From Gentiana macrophylla (Eukaryota > Streptophyta > Magnoliopsida > Gentianales > Gentianaceae), in contig CM047817.1 in NCBI GenBank assembly GCA_026214975.1, forward strand, positions 93,662,773-93,726,772: a DNA stretch of 64,000 nt, written 5' to 3'. Shown here piece by piece: positions 34,459 through 46,489 of the stretch. The translations under genes and the position numbers were made by a program. Numbering within the stretch: the stretch's first letter is position 1; each line of letters starts with the position of its first letter. The notes beneath the pieces were generated by a model. The model was not told the origin of the DNA. It did not search any database and saw nothing but the letters and a program-made list of their open reading frames with translations.

Positions 34459-35620
34459 TCAATTTAGATTTTGATTTGGGTGGAAACCTGGTTTTGAAAG
34501 TTGCCTTGGCGGTGAATTGATTACCAAACCTTTGATTTGGCTGGCCATTGAAGGCATTGATTTCGGCGTTCGTCCAATCATAGGATGAAAACGAGCAATA
34601 TGCCCCATATCGTCACATACCTGGCATGCGACTTGGTTGTCTTGTCCATGATTCTCGGCAAAGATTGACTTGATAAGAATTGGGGGCATGAATTGACACC
34701 GCCAACCATGTGGCGGTCGAGAACAATTCTCGCAGATCTAACTTGAGAGTTCGTAAAAATGAAGGAGTCCGATAACTCGGATTTGGAGACGCGTGGTAAG
34801 CGTGGCCACCGCTTTGCTTCAAAGATGGAAATCTCGTTACGCATTTTCACCTCCTCGATCCTAGGAGGAGGTGGTGGTGCCTGAAACGACTTGAAAGGAG
34901 GGGGCATAATTATATTTGGCAATGTCTTGAACAATGCCCACCCCTCTTGGCGTTCTCTCTCGGAAAGCCCCACTGATGAACTATTGACCATGCCCTTGGT
35001 GAGCTCGGTCAATCCACTCGAAAAAAAGGTATTGACTTGCCTCTCGCAAGTCTAACCCATGGTGGTGGGGCATTTACTGAAGAAGAGCCTTAAATCTCTT
35101 CCACGCCTCAAAGAATGATTCTGTTTCCGTTTGACAAAAATTGTATATTTCCCTTAAACACTGGGCTGTCTTGGCAGGTGGAAAGTATTGGCTTAAAAAT
35201 TCTTTTTCCAATGCAGCCCAAGTGGTAATGGATTCTGCAGGGAGAGAGCTATACCACTCCTTAGCTTCTCCCTTCAAAGAGAACGGAAACAGTGTAAGTT
35301 TAATCACATCCTCACTCACACCTTGAATGCGTGTCGTACCACATATCTCCAGGGAATGTGTATGCGTGTGTGTGAGGATTTTCATGAGGAACCCGTGAAA
35401 CATTGATGCATCTTTGCATCATCCGAATGAGGCCCGGGTTTGAGTTCGAAAGTTTGTGCGGTAATGGTTGGTAAGACGATAGGTCGGGTTGATGATTCTT
35501 GCACCAGGCATGGCGTGAGTCCGCCAATGTCCGTCTATCTTCGCCGCCATTATTACAATTTCTTCGATTTCCTTTGAAAAGATAGCTCAAACTCTTGATC
35601 TTCGGCTTTTCCTTCGTCAA
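34459..35620 (-). pseudogene. Athila-like gag remnant
   Basis: The gag core IKLTLFPFSLKGEAKEWYSS, then LPAESITTWAALEKEFLSQY and FPPAKTAQ, lies at 35320-35170 with the conserved following segment ESFFEAWKRFKALLQ. Farther on is a proline-rich stretch (PPPPPRIEEV) and a damaged zinc knuckle, CQVCDDMGHIARFH, where the last cysteine of CCHC is lost. An upstream part, 35620-35312, is in another frame. Confidence 0.85.
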
Positions 35621-35639
35621 AAACGAAGTCTTCGCCTAT

Positions 35640-36940
35640 TGGGTCGGACTATGGTACGCTCGATGTCGAGGAGCAAAGTAATGGTCCTTGTGACTACGAG
35701 TTTGCATAAACCGATCCCAAAATCAAGTTGAGAAAACCTAAATCTAAGGAAAGGAAACCTAAAAACTAATAAATTAAAGACTGATATCTAAAAGATTAAA
35801 AACCTTAATCTAAGATCAAAACCTAAAGAAAAGTGAAGAAAAGAAAAGATTAAGAAAGAAAGGGGGGACGGACGGGCGCCCACTTATGAACGAAACGGCG
35901 TGCGCGAAGAAAATAGACTGAACGAAGCGTCCAAACGGTGAACGTTCGTTCAAGGATCGGAAAACGCTCTCGAATGAAAATTTTACGATGAACGAGCGTT
36001 CAAACTAGTGGACGCCGTCCATAGGCAAGATTTTTCGAGCGAAACGATATCGAACAAAGCGAAGAAAGGGGAAAAGAGACAGAGGAAAGGATAACTAAAC
36101 CTAGAGGAATCAAAGACTACGAAACTTAACTACGAAAAACCCTAATAACCAAAACTATAAACTACCTAAGAAAATTTAAAACGAAAAACAGAAAACACTA
36201 AAAGAGGGAAAACATGTGTTGAAATCTTCTAACCCCAAAATGGAAGGGAAAACAGTGGATTTTGACCTCAAAACGGTGTCGGACGGCCTCCGGCGGTCTT
36301 CCACGTCGTCGGCGTCGAACGAGCTTTCGAATTGGGGTCCCGCGCGCCAATCCGACACTCGAGCCGAAAGTTATGGCCAAAATACTATCAAGTGCTAAAC
36401 GGACCCTTTTATCCTAAAATTTGATCGTGAAAGGTGTGGAGTCGATGATTCAACCTTAGATGTCCCCTAATCAATGTAAGAACGAGAAAAGATAGAAACA
36501 GATGCAGTAGAAACAAGAAAAGACATCGAAACAAGAAAGCGATTTGGCGTCCAATTAATGGACGGGCGTCTGCTGAATTTAGATCGAACGGGCGTCCAAA
36601 AATATGGACGTTCGTTCAAGGGGTCAAAACGATACAGATTGAAATTTTCCACGGTGAACGGGCGTTCATAAGTATGGGCCTTCGTCCGGATGCAAAAATT
36701 TCGAAAATGAAATGTAAACGATTGCGAAAAGAGAGAGGATAAGAGAAAGAAAACAGAGCGAGAAAAGGAGGGAAGAAACTAATCACAAAAACTTTAAAAA
36801 CTTCAAACCCTAAAAATCTAAACCAAAAACCTAACTACCTAAAGGTTAAACTAAAAACAAACCTAAAAACCAGAAACAAAAACAAATCTAAAAACAGAAA
36901 ACAAAAAAGACAAACAAAAACAAAAACTAGGCAACCGTCC
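35640..36940. other. Athila-like leader with RACGNNCGTY motifs
   Basis: Untranslated leader between the 5' LTR and gag. Two clusters (35870-36010 and 36540-36700) carry the same quasi-palindromes as the LTRs, such as GAACGTTCGTTC, GAACGAGCGTTC, GGACGCCGTCC and GAACGGGCGTTC. Otherwise it is A-rich and non-coding. Confidence 0.7.
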
Positions 36941-36960
36941 GGTTCCCGGCAACGGCGCCA
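36941..36960 (-). other. Athila-like primer-binding site (tRNA-Asp)
   Basis: On the minus strand TGGCGCCGTTGCCGGGAACC, which pairs with the 3' end of plant tRNA-Asp (...CCCCGGCAACGGCGCCA). It lies seven bases inside the 5' LTR. Confidence 0.85.
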
Positions 36961-36967
36961 AAAAAAC

Positions 36968-38578
36968 TGTCCCGGATTTTATCAATACAAAACAACAAGT
37001 AATAAACCGGTTAACCTCAAGTATAAGGATCGTAGTATGGAGGCTATGCCGGTCGATCTTACGGGAACTAGACGAATGTTAACCCTAGCTTTTGTTTTCA
37101 ACTAAACTATTGTCACGAAACTAACCTAACGAACAACTAACCTAAACAAATATGCGAAAAATAACTAGACAGAGAGAGATTAATCCAATTCTAGGAAAGA
37201 TTGAAAGCGATAAAAATAAACTAAAAGTGCGATTAAAAGTAAACTAAAGCTAAACAATTCAAGTTTTAAGGATTTAAATCAAGTATAACGAACGAACAAG
37301 CAATTGATCCACCTATCCTATCAACATTCACTTAATCCGGATTATTTCGTGATCTCTACTCAAGTCGTGATTCACCTAATCGAAGGCATAAACTCCTACT
37401 CGTAGACGAGTTCGTTTTCTAATCTTTTATCTTTCGATGCTAAAGATTACGCCTTTCTAACCTAGGCGTGAAATCTTTCAATTTCTAATCTAGAGATTCA
37501 ATCTAATAACTTTCGTTGTGATTAGATTAAAGGTCTAAACTTTTATCATGGTGTTCTAAGGTTAACATGACTTTCATCAAGCAAACAATAAACAAAAGCA
37601 CGGATCTTTCGATATAGCATGCATTCAACATATAAAAACATGCTAAAAGTAACAACTTTAATAGATACTCACAAAATAATCACGAACTAGAGATCAAACT
37701 GTTGAAACGGACGGCTTCACAACGCTTGTTCAAGGAGGATTTAGCCTCCTAGCATCCTTATGCAAACTCGAATTGATGGAATAAAGAACATAAATCTAAC
37801 TATCTAATCTAGATGTTTTATTGCATAAAAACTGGAAAATAAAGGAGTAAAAACGCAGCCAAGCTGCTCCCTAGGGTTTAGGGATCGAATTGTATATTTA
37901 GGGTTTGAGAAAAACGCTGCTTATATAGAGTTTTGAGGCGGTTTGGCTAAGTCGGCAAAACGGACGCCCGTCTGCTTCAATGGACGCTCGTCCAGATTTC
38001 TTGGACGCTAGGTGAACGCTCGTTCAGAATGCGTCTGAACTCTCTGAATGTAAAATACGATTCTGGACGCCAGTTCACTTTTATAGACGCCCGTCCACTA
38101 CTCAGCTCCAGTATTTTGCTCATAACTTCACTTCTAGGGCTCCGAATGAGGTGATTCAACATGCGTTGGAAAGCTATTTCAATCCTCTACAACTTTCATC
38201 AAGACAACTTTCCCTGAAAGTGCCTACAAGTGTGGACAAAATCCCCATGAAGTGCCTGGTTCCGGTTTCTTGATCATTATCTCTTCCTTCTTCCATCTTT
38301 ATCTTGATTTAGCTCGAATTATATCAACATTTGATCATCAATTTAGCCTCCAACATTTATCTACATCACATTAAGACATCGCAAAACGTAACACAATCCA
38401 AATACTCGTAAAACCATAATCAAAACACGTACACAACCTCATTTTGCGAATAAACTAATTAAAATCTCACTTGCTTAATAAATCATTTAAAACCACATTT
38501 CCTATGCAAATCATATGAATTATGGGGGAAATCATTATCAAATATAATGTTAAAAACCGTACAAAATCACCCTTAACA
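36968..38578 (-). repeat. Athila-like element 5' LTR
   Basis: 1611 bp; the partner is 26324-27937. Its outer end is followed by the GGTTC duplication at 38579. Confidence 0.95.
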
Positions 38579-38750
38579 GGTTCCAAAGCATTCATTGGAT
38601 CGTTCTAGGTACACCCATTAGGTTTTTTTTTTTGTTTTTTTTTTTGGCCCCCTTGTTTTTGGGCTAAATCGAAGGGCGTTGTAGGCCGCAGATTTGCCGG
38701 AAACAATTGTATTTCCTCTTTATGAATGAAGATGTTCCTTTATTTTGCTT

Positions 38751-40060
38751 TCACTCCACTTGCTCTGTTCGCATGCGGGCAGATGTACGTTTTACATATA
38801 ATATTTTTTTCAGATTATCTGCATGCCAAGGTCGGTTGTACTCGCGACCTTGGTTATCACTTAATACGTAAGTTCCTTTCTTGACTACACGATCGATCCT
38901 CTCTGGGCCTTCCCAATTTTCCGATAACTTCCCTTTCTTGGCCTCGTGGCCGGTGGCCTGCCTCTTCCGCAAAACATAATTCCGACGGCGAAGTGATGAC
39001 CTCGAATGTGTTTGTCATGGTGACGCTTGGCGGCCTGTTTACAATTGAGCAAACGTCCATATGATTCGATACGCCGCTCCTCCGCCAAATCGAGATCGAG
39101 CTTTCTTCTGAGCGGGTTATCCATTTCGCTGAAATGCGCGACCCTTAAACTTGGTAGGGCCATTTCCACTGGGGCCATAGCTTCGGATCCGTATGTCAAG
39201 GCAAATGGAGTTTCCCCTGTAGTTGTTTTCCGCGACGTTCTAAGCGCCCATAAAGCCGCGGGGAGGTGATCAGGCCATTTACCCGCTTTTTCGCCAGGCT
39301 CTTTTTCAAAGACGCCGAGTACTTGTTTGTTTGCGTTCGGGCTCGACCATTTCCTGCGGATAGCATACTGATGATTGCCAATGTTTGACATTGTTTTCTC
39401 CGCAGAATGTGTCGAATTCCTCCCTGAACTGAGGTCCGTGATCTGACACTATTACTCTGGGGACGCCGTATCTGGGCCATATTTGGTCGAGCAGAAAATA
39501 AGTTATGTCTTTGGTACTGATTTTTACCAAAGCCTTGGCTTCGATCCACTTGGTGAAATAGTCCACGGCGACCACCACATACTCGCATCCAGTGCGCGCC
39601 TTTTTAATGGCCCGATGAGGTCGATGGCCCATATGTCGAAGGGCCATGCAGCGACGACAATGCTTTGTTCAACTGATGGTAGCCTAGGAATATCCACGAA
39701 TTTTTGACATACATCGCAGGCCTTAGTATACTCCTTGGCGTCCTCCGCGAGTTTTGGCCAATAATATCCTGCTAATAAGACTTTCTGAGCGAGGGTGCGG
39801 CTGGCGGGATGGCTGCCACATATCCCTTCATGCAACTCTATGAGGATTCCTTTGACCTCTTCAGGTTGCACATATCTCAGCAATGGTTTAGAGAATGACC
39901 GTCGATATAAGACATTGTTTAAGATGGTGTATCTGGCGGCTCTCTTGATCAGGGCTTTTGCCTCGATTGGCTCTTCGGGAAGCTTTCCAGAATCGATGTA
40001 ATCCTTCATGAAGTCGATCCAGCAAGGGTTGGTGTATTGTAAGTCCATTACCTCGATCCT
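38751..40060 (-). pseudogene. Tat integrase
   Basis: The zinc-binding part (ELHEGICGSHPASRTLAQKV, CDVCQKF) is at about 39840-39700. The core start WAIDLIGPL is near 39640, with DYFTKWIEAKAL and RYGVPRVIVSDHGPQF at 39560-39430. Then come LPAALWALRTSRKTTTGETP (39280-39220) and a C-terminal part with LSENWEGPERIDRVV and YVLSDNQGREYNRPWHADNL at 38930-38810, ending at 38751. Frame shifts lie near 39620, 39400 and 39000. The nested element sits about 170 bp beyond the end of this gene. Confidence 0.9.
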
Positions 40061-40510
40061 GTCGATGGCGGGTCCTGACAGATATTCTACCATAATTGAG
40101 GGGTTGCTTACTTCGTCCTCGCTGGTTAGCTTGGATAAATAATCAGCTCTGTGATTGTCCTCTCGGGGAATGTTGGTAAATTTGCAGTACTCGAAGCTGC
40201 TTTCCAGCCTCTTGACGAGATTAATGTATTTTTGCAAAATTTCGCAGTGGATGCCGAACGACCCGGTTACTTGATTGACAACCAATTGTGAGTCGCAGAA
40301 AACCTGCACATTCTCGACCTTCATGGCTCTTGCGAGCTCAAGTCCCGCGATGACTGCTTCATATTCTGCCTGGTTGTTTGACGCAGTGAAATTAAATCTT
40401 AAAGCTTTCGATTTCTTCCGAAGTTCCAGGCTCAAGTAAAATGATCCCGCACCGCAACCTTTGAGGTTGGCGGTGCCATCGACGAGAGTTGCCAACAAAG
40501 GACTTGGCCG
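40061..40510 (-). pseudogene. Tat second (archaeal-type) RNase H
   Basis: The stretch VDGTANLKGCGAGSFYLSLE, then FTASNNQAEYEAVIAGLELA and FCDSQLVVNQVTGSF, ending NIPREDNHRADYLSKLTS, is the additional RNase H that defines Tat elements. The catalytic D, E and D positions (VDG, AEYEA, CDS) are present. It runs in frame into the integrase zinc-binding part, as one open stretch of 324 codons (40498-39527). This is the best-preserved part of the pol gene. Confidence 0.9.
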
Positions 40511-42078
40511 GCGAGGCTCGCCTGCTGTGTGGTAGCTCTGTCGGGACTACGCCTTGCATCGGTTTGTTGCGGGATATCCTCATTGAAACTTGTCTCGGCG
40601 ATGAAATCGGGCAATGCCTGAGCTTTGATGGCCTTTCGAGGTTCGTACCGGATATCGAATTCAATGAGCTCGATGGCCCAAATGTAGTGTTTGACCTGAT
40701 AAGTCCGGCTTGTGAAGGACCTGCCGTAGCGGCGCGTCTGACAGTACTATTATTGAATGCGACGAAAAGTAAGCCCTTAATTTTTGGCGGCGATAAAACG
40801 CATGAGCTAATTTTCGATATTAAAATAACGACTTTCTCTCGGGCTTAAAGCCTTAGAAACATAATAGATGTGCTTTGCGAGGTACCCTCTTCTTTGATAA
40901 GTGTTTGCGCGCGACGGCCCTATCTCGAGGCGACCGGATATAACAAAGAAGACGTCTCCGATCGCTGGACTGGTTAGCAGAGGCGGGCTAGAGAGGTAGG
41001 CCTTGAGTTCTTCGAAAGCCTGAGAGCACTCTTTTGTCCACAAAAGGTTTTATTTCCTTTAGAATTTTGAAGAAGGGTAAGCTTTTCTCGGCGGATTTTG
41101 ATATAAACCTTCCCGGGCTATCACTCTTCCATTCACCTTTGTACCTCCTTAACGCGTTGGTTGGCTCGCTCATATTTATTAGTGCCTCGATTTTTTCTCG
41201 GGTTTGCCTCGATCCCCTCTCGACTAACCATGAAGCCCAAAATTTCCCGCCTGGACCCCAAAAGTGCATTTTGCGGGGTTTAACTTCATCGAGTGACTTT
41301 TTACGCTTGTCAAGGTCTCGCGAAGGTCCTCCAGGTGATCCTGGCGACTTGATTTCACGACCATATCGTCGATGTAAGCCTCCATGTTTCTACCTATTTG
41401 TGTACTAAAAACTTTGTTCACCATCCTTTGGTATGTCGAACCTGCGTTCTTTAGACCAAACGGCATCATCTCGTAGTAATATAGTCCACCGGCGGCCCTG
41501 AAGGCCGTTAGCTCCTTGTCTTCCTTAGCCATCTTGACCTGGTGGTAGCCTGAATAAGCGTCAAGAAAACTCAGCGTTTCAAAACCTGCGATCCCATCGA
41601 CCATTTTATCAATTCGGGGCAGCGCGTAAGGATCCTTGGGGCAAGCTTTGTTTAGGTCGGTGAAGTCGACGCACATCCGCCACTTGCCATTATGCTTTTT
41701 TACCATTACCACGTTTGCCAACCATGTGGGGTATTGTAGCTCTTTGATAATGCCAGCCGTTAAAAGCTTTCCGACCTCATTCTTTATTGCGACCTCCTTT
41801 TCTGTAGAGAATTGGCGCGCTCTTGTTGGATCGGCCTGAAGTTGGGATCGACGCTTAGATGGTGCAAGGCGATCTCCGACTCCACTCCTCATATCTATCA
41901 CCTCCCGGCGGCGCGCCCAAGTTTGCTTTCGAAGCCCGATCAGTCCTCCTTTTTTCTTTCTCGTCGGCTGCGATCCTACCTTGATGTTTTGATCGTGGTG
42001 CTCGTTATTTATAATGACCTCGACCACTTCGTCCTCGGCGATGAAGTCCGGCTCGTCGCGGATCTCAGAACGCTTCAA
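40511..42078 (-). pseudogene. Tat RT-RNase H
   Basis: RT is read in one frame from 42078. It shows VGKLLTAGIIKELQYPTWLA, WRMCVDFTDLNKACPKDPYA, LSFLDAYSGYHQVKMA, MMPFGLKNAGSTYQRMVN and the catalytic YIDDMVVKS. After a shift near 41225 the connection follows, and the first RNase H (WTKECSQAFEELKAYLSSPP, YYVSKAL) lies at 41043-40850. Its remainder is broken. Confidence 0.9.
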
Positions 42079-42081
42079 CCT

Positions 42082-42840
42082 CTACTTGCTTTTCCGAACC
42101 TCCTTGATCGCGCGATCCGATCTCGTGATCATATTAAAACCTCTACTCTGGGGTCGCTTGGAGTCGAATCTATTCTTGGTCATGTATTCGAGGAAGAATC
42201 CGGATCGTCTTATGGCGACCACAATTTCGTCCCCTATATTGAATTTAACCCTTTGGTGAGGAACAGACGCCACCATTTGAAATTTTCTCATAGCTGGGAT
42301 CCCCAAAATCATGTTGTAGTACGAGGGGAGATCGATAACAAGGAAAGTGACCACCTCAGTTCGACATGGTTCGTAATCGCCAAGAGTGATGCTTGAGAGG
42401 TCGATGGTGCCTTTGACCCGTACCGTATCATTGGTGAAGCCCTCGAGTACCCCGAGATGAGGCTTCAACTTGGCCTCTCCAAATCCGATCTGTTTTAAAC
42501 AGTCGAAATAGATGACGTCGCGGCCAGCCCCATTGTCGACCATTACCCTGTTGACGCCGTGCTTGTCGTTCACCCCGACTTTGAGGATGAGGGGTATTTC
42601 CATAGGACCGTCGACCGTGGTCAGCTCACTTTTAGTGAATAGAATTCCCTTCTCATTTTCCCCCAACACTATCTGCTTCTCAAAACCGCGCGTATTGATT
42701 TGATGTATCTGTGATTTCAGCTGATTGTTGCTGGGAATATTCCCATGGATAACTTGAACTTCCCTCTGATAGACGCGGGGTTGGCGACCCTGTCCAGGAC
42801 CGGTATTCCCATCTCGCTTATACTTAGTCGCGCCCTTCAC
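42082..42840 (-). pseudogene. Tat aspartic protease region
   Basis: Open for 252 codons. A retropepsin-like core begins IPLILKVGVNDKHGVNRVMV and has the active-site motif VDNGAG, the position that is DSG or DGG in other families. It continues with ITLGDYEPCRTEVVTFLVID and YNMILGIPAM. The last two segments match the usual ILGRPWL-type end of Tat proteases. It is only four bases from the RT frame and in a different phase. Confidence 0.85.
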
Positions 42841-42923
42841 GGATCAGCCTCTATTTCTCGCCTCAATGTGAAGCATTCATCCGTGACGTGACCGTGATCT
42901 TTGTGATAGTCGCAGATTTCGAT

Positions 42924-44590
42924 TTATCGCGACCGTCCGGGATCACCCCTCATGGGTTTGGGTTTATCGAAATGTTCACGAATCTCGAACAATATCTGGG
43001 ATGCTTTTGTGTTGAGCGGGGTAAAGTTATCCTCGTTGAATTTGTAAGCTTTCTTTAACTCACGATCGTGGCTAGCATCTTGCCCTTTTTCCCTCTTGCG
43101 ATCCTCCGTGCGATCCTCTTTGTGTGAATGTTGCTCTGCTTTGGGTTTGGATTTCCCAGAGGATGGCGCTTCGCTGACTCCCATCATCCGAGCCCTTTCC
43201 AGCATTTCCCTGAGACCCGCTTTGGGGGGCCGCAGGTTAAATTCTGTCTTCATCGGACCCTTGGCGATACCTGTGAGAAAACACGTTATAACTGCGTCGT
43301 CCGGAATATTTCTTGTATGATCGTATATTCTGATGAACCGCTCGTAATACTCTTTTCCAGACTCATGCCCTCCCATGCGAACCTCATAAAGGTCCTCTAT
43401 GGTTTTCTTAGGTCTACTTGCCGATTCAAATTCTCTGACGAATTTTTCCGATAGGTCCTCCCAGCTTTTGATTGAGCCGCGGGGAAGCCCGCGTATCCAG
43501 GACGCTGCCCTGTCCTGCATGCTACCGACTAAAGCGATGCACCAGGCGGACTTGTTCTGAGTTGCTAAGGTGATGCGCCCACAGCGGTGAGCGGTCGTTC
43601 GGACAAGAGTTGCCATTGTAGTAATTATAGCCGGGTAGCTAACCTTTTCGTTCTTTGGCGAGCAATGTCTCTGTGATTCTCTTAGCGAGCACGTCGATTC
43701 CTGAGACCGGTGTGGCCCTTTCGACAGGCCTCGACTTCTTTAGCTCTGCGAGCTCATTTTTCATTATTTCCATTTGTTCTGCCAAGGCAGAGTCGAATCT
43801 GGGCCGCGACAGTGCCTGCCTATTAGCCGCTCCTGCCTGCGCTCTGATTCTCCATAGTCCTGCGACCCCTCCTGGCGAGCTCTTTTCTCCCTTATTATTA
43901 TCCGAGCGTCCTGCGCGCTCCTATCTGGTCGGGGGGGTATTCTTTCCCCTAGAAGGCTGAGACGACTTGGGGCCGAGGCCTTGTCCTTCTCACCCAACCT
44001 CTTGAAAGCTGATCCTTTTTCGAGTGTCTGACCTTTCTGGTGATCGCGATCCGGGGGTGTTGAGTTTTGCGCGATTTCTCTCCTCAATCATTTGCGACCC
44101 GACGAATGCACACTCTCCTCTATCTCAATTTCTTGGATCTGACTATGGCGACCTTTGTTTATGTCCGCGGGAGCATTTTCATTCCTAGAAGGATTCGGGG
44201 GTCGTATCGCCATTGGGGCCTGGCCTTCGCTACCAAAGCGAGTTAGTTAAGTACATAGTTTCCGCATACCTTGCATACTCTCTCATTTCCGTGATCTCAG
44301 GGTCCTCCAGGGAGCCTGGTCTTGTCTCGGGGGTCGACTTTTGACTCTGTTGTGACCTCGCTCTCTCTTTGCGAGCCCCTTCTATCGCAGCATTGGCCTC
44401 TTTTGACTTGGCCTTTTGGTTAATGACATTCCTGGCGTCGCTAGGCGATAGGACCCTCGTTGCGACCATTCTCTCCTTCAAGGGGAGATTGTCAAGTGTT
44501 TCTCCTATTCCCTCTCCACGAGCCTGATGTTGCATGGCCCCTTTGCCAGGTCTTGGGAGTCGATGCTCTTTATTTCCTGTCATCATTGCA
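42924..44590 (-). pseudogene. Tat gag
   Basis: The core lies at 43616-42924: AASWIRGLPRGSIKSWEDLS, EKFVREFESASRPKKTIEDL and YYERFIRIYDHTRNIPDDAV. A charged tail follows, ending AYKFNEDNFTPLNTKASQIL. The N-terminal part is split over two other frames (44087-43764 and 44586-44230) rich in Arg, Glu and Ser, so at least two frameshifts occurred. Confidence 0.85.
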
Positions 44591-44830
44591 GCGACTTTCT
44601 GGGGGGGAGTGGTGACGATCCGTGTGTAATAACCTCGGAAAAGTGTGATTTTTCAGAAGTGTTTCGTTTAGGTGAGGGTTTTTCTTTGTAAGATTACCTC
44701 TTTCCGAACGCAACCTGGACGAAGGAAGATGGCGGACGTTCTTTCTGGTGGAGGTGAGGTTCCTCTGATCCGCCGTGTGTTATCACTCTTCGATGATTTT
44801 CACGCCTGGAACTGAGCAAGTTGTTGTGTG
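44591..44830. other. Tat untranslated leader
   Basis: Short non-coding leader between the primer-binding site and gag. Confidence 0.5.
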
Positions 44831-44850
44831 CTTTCCCGGTAACGGAGCCA
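44831..44850 (-). other. Tat primer-binding site
   Basis: On the minus strand TGGCTCCGTTACCGGGAAAG lies two bases from the LTR. It resembles the gypsy-type TGGCNCCGTTGCCGGGGA site; the exact tRNA is uncertain. Confidence 0.65.
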
Positions 44851-44852
44851 AC

Positions 44853-45441
44853 TGATGATGCAGAAAACGTCACGATGGCGTTGTGGTGTTAATGGTGTGG
44901 ATATCTGGCTTGTTTGTATATTGGCCGGAGATAGGCGGTGGTGAGAGGAGGAAGGTGAGATGAGTTTGTTTTTTACAGAGCTTTGGCCTGTTCTCTTTTC
45001 ATTAGAATATATCTAATTAGGTTACACAAGACTTCCTTTTATAGGAAGATTAAACTTAGGGGTGAAGCAAAGACTGGCGGTGCGGAAGCAGCTTAGTCAC
45101 TAGTCTTAGTAGCTAAGCAAATGCTAAATATCTGACATCAAGTGGGTACAATATCTAATAGCAAGTGGATGTAATATCCCGGCGGCGACAATTAGAGGTT
45201 GCCCAGGTCGCCAGCTTCATCGCCTGGCCTTCGCCCCCTGTTTCCTCTCAAGTCTTGTGCGGCTTCCTTAGAGAGCCTTGTCTTTATGATCGCCCACCAA
45301 CCACCTTGCTCTGGCGAGGCGCTAGGAAGGGTTGTTGGCGGCGGCCTTGATCTCAATACCTTTTTGGCGTCACGTCGCCCTAGATGTAGTCGCAGATTCC
45401 TTGGTGCGGCCCAACTGATGGCGATATAATTTGTATCATCA
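44853..45441 (-). repeat. Tat element 5' LTR
   Basis: 589 bp; the partner is 19903-20490. It is followed by the AGTGT duplication. Confidence 0.95.
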
Positions 45442-45446
45442 AGTGT

Positions 45447-45852
45447 GTTGAATGGCTGCCTACTTGTATACAAAGATACTACAGATTTTTCATTTGGTCG
45501 ACCAGATGCTACTTTTAATTTCTGGGTGATGAAGGATTACGGTTTTAATGATTCATGGACGAGGATACGTATACATAATTCGCCGTGTGATTTGTGCTCA
45601 TTAATACCTGTAGCTCTTTTAGAGGATCATCATGAAAGAAAACTCGTATATTTCAGGTACAATAACCTTGGGTCAATGATTTTCTTGTACGATATAGTGA
45701 GTCTTGAAGTTCTCATGTTTCCGGTATATAATTGTTGGCACATAAACGAACGGCTCGAGTTTGTCGGCAGTCTTGTTCAACCTCATCTACCGAAAATTGA
45801 GATGGGGAAAAGTACATTTGGTGAAAGTCCCAAGAAGAAGATAAAGTTATAG
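45447..45852 (+). pseudogene. F-box/FBA gene, 3' part of the split gene
   Basis: The plus strand resumes directly after the target duplication with VLNGCLLVYKD, then FNFWVMKDYGFNDSWTRIRI, VALLEDHHERKLVYFRYN, MIFLYDIVSLEVL and a basic tail SPKKKIKL ending at 45852. This is the C-terminal third of the F-box gene interrupted at 19902. Removing the element and one AGTGT copy leaves a one-base phase difference with the preceding part, so an indel also lies near the junction. The tail closely matches the minus-strand fragment at 57541-57905 (SLVQPHP...FGESPKKKK), so the two are paralogues. Confidence 0.85.
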
Positions 45853-46236
45853 AGTCTTGTGCAAGATATTGCTTATTGTCTTATCACAGAATCAAACAAA
45901 AGTAGATTTTTTTTTCGATCGAACAAAGAAACCTAAAGAAAGTAGTATATCTCTGCAATATCTCGAATTACTTTCTAGAATTATGTGTTGCTATGTTGAT
46001 GTTTACTGAATACACTACTTTGTTTAAAATTTGTTATAGGATGGGATTATCTCTCTAGCTACTTTTTTTTTCTTTCTTTTTCAATAAGTCCATACATACT
46101 AAACGACGTTGTTTGTTAGAAACTTAAATAAGTGCATAGAATAGACCGTCGGACACCTTTTTACACACATATATCAAAATATAGATTTTTTTTCCCGAAA
46201 TTTATTGACCTTTTTTTTTCCATTAGTTTCTTTGAA
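45853..46236. other. F-box gene 3' flank
   Basis: AT-rich, no gene. It ends at the CACACTGCC target duplication of the Mutator-like element; the same flank resumes at 56539. Confidence 0.6.
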
Positions 46237-46245
46237 CACACTGCC

Positions 46246-46489
46246 TAGAAATTGGAAAATCAGGTTGTGTCAGACCTTTGACTTGCAAATCAGGTTGTGC
46301 CTTTTCTCGACATTGAAAATCGTAAAGCGTAAGGTTTTCTACATTTAAACGTAGAACCCTACGTTTAAACGTAGATAAATCTGAATAATTGCAACCCCTA
46401 ATTTATTGAAATAACCTACGTTTGAACGTAGGTTCCTTACGTTTAAACGTAGAGAACCTACGTTAAAACGTAGGTTATTCCAATAAATT
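46246..46489 (+). repeat. MULE left terminal inverted repeat
   Basis: About 244 bp, matching the reverse complement of 56285-56529 with roughly 15 differences by eye. It contains five palindrome copies. Shared blocks include CAGACCTTTGACTTGCAAAT and AATTGCAACCCCTAATTTAT. Confidence 0.95.

Larger units (their letters stand above)
26324..38578 (-). mobile_element. Athila-like Ty3/gypsy retrotransposon nested in the Tat element
   Basis: LTRs 26324-27937 and 36968-38578 begin TGTCCCGGATTTT and end CCCTTAACA. A perfect 5-bp duplication, GGTTC, flanks them (26319-26323 and 38579-38583). Size is 12.3 kb with 1.6-kb LTRs. The primer site matches tRNA-Asp, and gag and pol run on the minus strand with Athila-type RT (MPFGLCNAPATFQRCM). 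It inserted between the Tat integrase end and antisense gene B, so it is younger than the Tat element. No envelope-like frame is visible in the 1.5 kb between pol and the 3' LTR. Stops and shifts are spread over gag and pol. Confidence 0.95.
19903..45441 (-). mobile_element. Tat-lineage Ty3/gypsy retrotransposon (host of a nested element)
   Basis: LTRs 19903-20490 and 44853-45441 start with TGAYGATGCAG and end TATCATCA. A perfect 5-bp duplication, AGTGT, flanks them (19898-19902 and 45442-45446). The total is 25.5 kb, or about 13.3 kb without the nested Athila-like element. On the minus strand: primer site, gag, protease, RT, RNase H, a second (archaeal-type) RNase H, integrase, then a long 3' region. 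Dual RNase H, antisense genes and tandem repeats before the 3' LTR all mark the Tat group. By eye the LTRs differ at roughly 15 sites in 588 bp, so insertion is fairly recent. The frames nevertheless carry many one-base shifts. Confidence 0.95.
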
